Assembly (NCBI GenBank): GCA_020205615.1
Contig: CM035165.1
Coordinates: 32,957,544 to 33,021,543 of the forward strand
Direction: 5' to 3'
Source: Panax quinquefolius
Lineage: Eukaryota > Streptophyta > Magnoliopsida > Apiales > Araliaceae
Length of the DNA stretch: 64,000 bases
Part shown: positions 59,294 to 64,000 of the stretch, piece after piece
How the letters are laid out: every line of letters starts with the position of its first letter
Numbering within the stretch: the first letter of the stretch is position 1
Made by a program: the position numbers and the translations under genes
Notes under the pieces: model-generated
Told to the model about the DNA's origin: nothing
Seen by the model: only the letters and a program-made list of their open reading frames with translations
The model's database searches: none

Positions 59294-60585
59294 CAGAACA
59301 CCCCTCGAACCCGATATAGGCAGAAGTGCTTACATTACATGCCAAGCCCATAGGCCCGCAAGGCAACAATATCAATAACGCGCAGCCCAAAAAAAACAAC
59401 AACTTAACAATAATCTTAACTTAAAACCCAACATTAAATATATTTTAAATCAATTCAAATGAAATACTAATAAATACCACATTCAAATAATGGAGACGCA
59501 GCTCTTCAAAACTAAGAGTTTTATCAAAATTCATCAACAAAAGAAAACATCTAAAACTAAACTCCAGCTATTTCAAGCGTATCAAATAAAGGCTCAGCTT
59601 TCAACGATGGGACCTGCAAAAATTTGTAAGGGGGTGAGCGATGAAGCCCAGCAAGTAGCAAATCCTCTCTATCTAGCCGAATCAAGTACAATTTACAAAA
59701 TACTTTTTCGAAATAACTTTTTGTTCAATAACAATAGTACAAAAGCTTTCAAAACTAAAACAATTCAAAAATAATTTCAATGTATATCATAAATTTTTTA
59801 ATCCACAGCCTTAGCGACTAAGGTTACAATAGCCCTGTAACACGGCCCAAAAGTTCAATAACGTTATGATACGCACCCTACTAAGGTATCTATAAAAATG
59901 CACGCTCCCCGAAGGGCATCTAAAAGGTGTGCGCCTTAGTAGGTCCTATATTAGCTTCGGAACTAAACGTAATCAATAACGGGTTCTATACATAGTCAGA
60001 CTGAGGATTTCAAAAACTTTTCTCAATATTATCGATAATATAAACGATATTTTTTCACAATTCAAAATCATATAATCTCATTCACAGTTCGAAAATAAAT
60101 ACTTGATCCGAATTTTGAATAAACAAACATAGCATTTTAATTTAAATGGAAGCCTTAAATAAAACATAACGAAATTTGAAACTGTACATTTAGACATCCG
60201 AATAATTAATAAAGACATACTTAAAAGTAACGATAATCTTAAAAACACTAAATAGTTCAGAAAACCACTTACCTGATATTGCGAAACACGAAATTAAAAG
60301 TGAACTAATTCTTTGAGTTTTCTTCTTTTCTTCTCTGTTCTGCAGTACTCCAAGCCAAATAGTTTTTACGTTCTTTTCTTTCTTTCTAGTTGTTTAAATA
60401 TATGTAATTCCTTTGAAAAATAGGTTATTAAGTAAAAGAGTCATTTTAAAATTAAAAGTTTGTTACAGTCTAACCGACTTATCCTAATAGGTTTTAGATA
60501 TGTATAAATAATTATTAGTTACACTTCTATTATCTAATTATATTATTTTATTATCTTTTATCTTTTTTTTAAACCGGATATTACA
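59294..60585 (-). repeat. 5' LTR of the nested non-autonomous element
   Basis: Direct copy of 57744-59026 with a few differences. Its terminus at 59294 is altered (CAGAACACCCC instead of TGTAACACCCC). Confidence 0.85.
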
Positions 60586-60590
60586 TGGGA

Positions 60591-61285
60591 GCTCTTGCAA
60601 GTGGTTTTTTTTTCACTGGTACATGATTTTATGTAGTAATTAAGTGCAATAGCGATGGAATCTATTTTGCCAGCTTAGTTAAGATGCTGTTTTTGTGGTA
60701 CTGAAAGGTTACTTGTGCTCTTGGCAAAAGTCATATATTTCTTTCTTTTGTCGTTTTCATCCGGTAGGTTTCATTCAATTAGAACACTATGAGCTGCATA
60801 AATAGTCCTACAAAGTCTGAGGAAGGTTTCATATTAAGGCTCGGATTGGATATAGAATCAATATTTAAGAAGAACATAAGCATTCACCTATGAACTAATA
60901 GCGTGATCTACGATAGAATAAAAGAACTTTACCAAATAGGTTGAAGAGCATGGGTCCTATGGACTAATTACTTGAACCTTTGCAAGTCAACTTCCTCCTC
61001 CAATTTATTAATCTGGAAGTAGTAAGAGCATGCTTCTTCCAATAACTAATATTGAACTAAAATGCATCATTTAAAAGTTGAGCATAGAGATTATGAAAAG
61101 CCATCAGTTCATGAGAAGCATTCCAGGACGACAATTCCAATCATGGTCATGATGACACGTGGACTATATGAAATGAAGTATTTGAATAGTGGCTCAATTA
61201 TAGTCATTAATTTGGAAGTTAACTTATGCTGTACAACATCTATTTAGCGAGATCATTTGATTATTATTTTTTTAATTTTTTTTAT
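60591..61285. other. Continuation of captured callose synthase intron and unassigned filler
   Basis: Starts GCTCTTGCAAG right after the TSD, completing the intron begun at 57667. No further callose synthase exon is seen. A 61-codon frame at 61062-61247 has no recognisable motif. Confidence 0.4.
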
Positions 61286-61394
61286 TATTTTGTTTTTACC
61301 TCTTAAGCAATTTACTGAAAAAGGTAATTAGGGTATGATTGGCGAGGGATGGTAATGAGAGCTGGTGCAGGCCTTGGTTGATGATTGACATGGA
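61286..61394 (-). pseudogene. Captured exon-like segment, copy of 62941-63049
   Basis: 109 bases nearly identical to 62941-63049 (one clear mismatch near 61330). On minus it encodes MSIINQGLHQLSLPSLANH then ITFFSKLLK, followed by AG|GTAAAA, a possible donor. In this copy the frame extends upstream into the right TIR. Inside the transposon and detached from downstream exons, it is probably a captured piece. Confidence 0.55.
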
Positions 61395-61418
61395 AAGATA
61401 GAGCTGGTGTATGTATGT

Positions 61419-61419
61419 A

Positions 61420-61474
<55 letters not shown>

Positions 61475-61979
61475 TAGCTAGATACCGATGTGAGAGAGAA
61501 AAGAGGGAATAATCTAGAGAAAGAAAGTGAGAATGAGGAAGGTTCTGCTTCTGTGTGTTAGAAAGATAGAGCTTGCCTAATTGATATGACGGATGGTGGG
61601 GCAAAAAAAGTGTGTAAAAAACTAAAAAAAGAGAAGATTATTGTGTAAATAAAAAAAATAAAATACACTGACACTCTCTTTAGATTATCACAGTAACACT
61701 CATCTTACTCTAATTTTTTAAGTAATAGTTAGTACTCCTGCAAGTTTTATAATTGACTAAATAGATAAAATTATATATTTATCCTAATCTGTTATCAAAT
61801 TTTAATTTCTAAATAATATATATATATACAGCTGTACAGTACACAGTCGTGCTATGACGACATTTTTTTTGGGACCGTCGCCACATACTAGATTATCTAT
61901 GGCGACGGTTGACTAAAAAAATCTGTCATTATAGGCGATCGTAATGTACTACTATAAACTATGTATATACATTTTTCCC
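61419..61979 (-). repeat. Right terminal inverted repeat
   Basis: Reverse match to 56036-56606. Contains a TA dinucleotide run (61429-61469) and a perfect 10-bp hairpin: ACCGTCGCCA at 61874-61883 with TGGCGACGGT at 61900-61909. Confidence 0.8.
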
Positions 61980-62551
61980 TATATATATTTAATTATCCTT
62001 TTTAATACAATACATTTTAATTATAATTTTATTTGTAATTAGGACTATCTCATTCAAATAATTTAATTTAATTAACACATATTTTTGAACAAGTGATTCA
62101 AATATTAAGAATTTTAAATTAAATTATTAATGGAGGTTTTCTAATTAAAGTGATTGAGTATGTTGATAGTTTAGTACACATTTATTTAGGAAATAATTGA
62201 AAACATTTAAAAAAAAATTCATACAACTGTATTTTAAATAAAAACTAATAAATACTTCAGTTATGAGAGAGAGAATAAAAATTTCAAACAAATTCCTTTC
62301 TTTTCATTTGAGCTTTATAAGAAAATACCAGCACACAAAGAGGAGAAAGAAAAAAACTCAAGAATTTTCATCTCCTCCAGTAACTGTAAATATTACATAA
62401 TTCACATACCATACACAGTAAAAAAAGAACTTTGAAACCCCAAAACATAAATTTATATATGTAGAACGAGAAATTAAGAAAATAAAGAATAACGAATCCT
62501 GTATCTTTTATACAGAAGTCCCAATTCACTGACATATATCTTAATAAAACA
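61980..62551. other. Intergenic, AT-rich, probable 3' flank of the minus-strand gene
   Basis: No coding frame or known repeat. Poly-A/T rich. The part just left of 62552 would be the 3' UTR of the next gene (TTATTAAGA-type poly(A) context about 20 bases past the stop). Confidence 0.4.
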
Positions 62552-62897
62552 TCAAGGCTTTGGTGGCTCAGTTAGGGCACTTTCCTCCGCCTTTGGTGGT
62601 TCTGCCGCTGCCGGAGCTGGCTCAGTTTTCTCAGGCTCCGGTGCCGCCTCTTCTTTCTTCCCTTCCTCAACCTCTATCTCCTTCTCCTTCACTGTCCCGC
62701 TTGTTTCCTCAGTTTTAGTTTCTGTTGCGGCTGCCTCCTCCGGTGCCGGAACTTCCACTTCTTTCTTCTCTTCTGTCACGATATAAGTTGACACCTTCTC
62801 ATATACAAAGAAAATGGGACCTGAAACATAGGTCGCCCCGGACTTTGTTGTTGCTTCATAAGCTGGTTTTGATCTCGAAAATTCTTCAAAAGTTAAG
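62552..62897 (-). CDS. Terminal exon of an unrecognised plant protein with acidic E/P/A-rich tail
   Basis: On minus, an open frame runs from an acceptor-like TTTTGAAG (about 62890) to the stop at 62552. It starts FSRSKPAYEATTKSGATYV, then SGPIFFVYEKVSTYIVTEE, then a low-complexity tail of K/E/P/A repeats (VEVPAPEEAAATE, KKEEAAPEPEKTEPAPAAAE) ending TEPPKP. The first Met inside is at 62794, but conserved-looking sequence continues upstream, so I read it as a last exon. A pyrimidine tract and a poly-T precede the acceptor. G/C at third positions is higher than in the flanks, which favours real coding. No family identified; the tail resembles many unrelated acidic plant proteins. Confidence 0.5.
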
Positions 62898-62940
62898 CAG
62901 CAGAAAAAAAAAAAAAATTATAATTAGATATATATTTTTT

Positions 62941-63049
62941 TATTTTGTTTTTACCTCTTAAGCAATTTACTGAAAAAGGTAATTAGGATATGATTGGCGA
63001 GGGATGGTAATGAGAGCTGGTGCAGGCCTTGGTTGATGATTGACATGGA
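62941..63049 (-). CDS. Possible first coding exon of the same gene
   Basis: On minus from ATG at 63047: MSIINQGLHQLSLPSLANH then ITFF. Two donor options exist: TCA|GTAAAT keeps the frame into the exon at 62890, while AG|GTAAAA does not. A second start at 63180 (MEEKNHILGFSKSLPEISSR, 65 codons) overlaps in another frame and ends without a usable donor, so the true 5' end is unsettled. Confidence 0.35.
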
Positions 63050-63487
63050 TTGAGAGTGGTTGGTTGAGCACGAATTTTTTGTTCTATATCTTTTTGTGGT
63101 CTAGCTAGAGGGTATGAAAGTCTAGAAGATATTTCAGGAAGAGATTTTGAGAACCCTAGTATGTGGTTTTTCTCTTCCATTCAAGGTGTTCTTTTTCCCT
63201 TGTTTCCTGTATGGACTTGAGAGTCTTAGACTATCAACTGAATTTTTGTTCATTGAAACGTTCACGTAGATAATACTGTCATTCAGTCTTTTCTTATAGG
63301 TTTTCTCATTTTTATTCGCTCAACATAAACTACAAAAAAATCACACACATACACTCGCTCTCTTATATTTCTTCAACCTGCAGATTCATGATCAATTTTG
63401 ATGACTTTTTACCATGTTTACTTTTCTTTTTCTAATTGTTTTAATTTATAAGTGGATTAGTAAGAGGAATGGTTTTGACAACCCTTC
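63050..63487. other. Upstream flank of the minus-strand gene
   Basis: Contains the alternative 63180 start and an AT-rich stretch with CT-rich patches. No clear TATA box on minus that I would defend. Confidence 0.3.
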
Positions 63488-64000
63488 TGTAATATTCCGA
63501 ATCCTTATAAGACTTGTAATGTAACCTTATTTGATTAATAAAAGATGTTTTTGTGATTTAAATTATGTGTTATGTAATTGAATGTGTGTGGTTTCATTAT
63601 AAGTATAAGTATAGAATTTTTTTGTAAAACTTAAGTAGGAAATCACTATTCATAAAACGCTAAATCACTATTCAAAAAACGTAAAGTCAACTTTGAAAAA
63701 GTCAACAATTTCGACTTACCGACTTGGTTAAGAAACCTAACTAGAATACTAACTAGAAAGTAAACTAATTTGGATTAACCAAACTAGGTGTTGTAATTTG
63801 GTTAGGGTGTAGAGAAAGTGAGGGATTTTTGGCCATTATGAAAGTATGTAATACTTACAAACTTGTAAGTATTGTTACTTGCTTTGAATAGTTAGTCATC
63901 AATTTGGCTTTTGTTTGCTTTAATGTGTTGTCAATCCTAGGATGGTGAGATGTGGCTTATTAATTTGCTTGTGGTGTTGGCTTGTTTTAAGAGGTGAGAT
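63488..64000 (+). mobile_element. Probable start of another LTR, runs off the window
   Basis: TGTAATATTCCGAATCC resembles the TGTAATATCCGG start of the LTR at 57744-60585. Downstream is AT-rich with CACTATTCA repeats (63644-63672) and two GTCAAC boxes (63684-63706). No second LTR or CA end in the window, so unproven. Confidence 0.4.

Larger units (their letters stand above)
57744..60585 (-). mobile_element. Non-autonomous LTR retrotransposon with tiny interior, TSD TGGGA
   Basis: Two direct repeats of about 1.28-1.29 kb (57744-59026 and 59294-60585) flank only 267 bases. On minus: LTR TGTAATATCCGGTTT...GGGGTGTTACA, PBS GGTGGTATCAAAGCGGTGG at about 59272-59290, purine tract AAGGTGGGTAGAA at 59027-59040. 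TSD TGGGA at 57739-57743 and 60586-60590. No gag or pol. LTR copies are very similar, so it is younger than the host TIR element. It splits the intron after the callose synthase exon. Confidence 0.92.
56035..61979. mobile_element. Pack-type TIR DNA transposon candidate carrying callose synthase exon
   Basis: Bounded by inverted repeats of about 570 bp whose tips read GGAAAAAATGTATATACATA (left) and GGGAAAAATGTATATACATA (right, reversed). The flanks carry TATATATAT on both sides (56026-56034 and 61980-61988), which fits a 9-bp Mutator-type TSD but is too simple to prove it. Inside: leader and exon 1 of a callose synthase, a nested LTR element (57744-60585) and an exon-like segment from a second gene. 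No transposase found. Long TIRs plus host gene pieces are the mark of Pack-MULEs; the subterminal GACGGTT/AACCGTC motifs look more like CACTA elements, so the superfamily is open. Confidence 0.65.

Noticed and set aside
61296..61604. 102-codon minus frame with a long IYIY run
   Set aside because: The run is translation of a TA microsatellite in the TIR; only its last about 30 codons match the neighbouring gene.

Overview
The window is nuclear DNA of a flowering plant, most likely a eudicot. It is AT-rich, it is packed with nested Ty3/gypsy (chromovirus, Tekay/Del-like) LTR retrotransposons, and it holds an exon fragment of a plant callose synthase with a plant-type splice donor. I cannot name the species. 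I see no prokaryotic features.

Region 1-56003 is almost entirely one pile-up of related LTR retrotransposons on both strands. I sort the LTRs into three families that share their termini, a U3 block, a TATA box, a GAGGTAAGGGAT box and hairpin repeats. Family A LTRs are 2.6-2.85 kb, family B about 2.4-2.5 kb, and family C about 3.9 kb with an extra ORF near the 3' end. Main units: E1 (547-8368, +, family A, TSD TATAA), inserted in a family B LTR (466-546 and 8369-10720); E2 (10721-19222, -, family C), a deletion derivative whose gag-pol is replaced by a coiled-coil ORF; E3 (19221-31520, -, family A), carrying broken gag-pol and split by a solo LTR (22336-25185, TSD GCTTT); a family C LTR fragment (31521-34600); a family B tandem LTR arrangement E6 (34601-42779 and 51466-52468, -); E7 (42780-51460, +, family A, TSD AGAAC), inserted in E6's 5' LTR; a family C LTR 3' half (52469-53805, +) with the best copy of the LTR ORF; and a family B LTR (53806-56003, -). 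All gag-pol copies carry frameshifts, stops or deletions, so none looks autonomous.

Region 56035-61979 is bounded by inverted repeats of about 570 bp and looks like a Pack-type TIR DNA transposon. It carries exon 1 plus leader of a callose synthase gene. A non-autonomous LTR element (57744-60585, TSD TGGGA) lies nested inside. It also carries a 109-bp copy of an exon-like segment that recurs outside the element at 62941-63049.

Region 61980-64000 contains a probable minus-strand host gene remnant or gene (about 62552-63049) encoding an acidic Glu/Pro/Ala-rich C-terminus, and probably the start of one more LTR near 63488.

The most interesting signals are non-coding: tandem hairpin modules with compensatory stem changes in every LTR family, a conserved donor/acceptor pair that could splice the whole LTR-PBS leader out before gag, an ORF housed in an LTR, and a coiled-coil protein substituted for gag-pol.
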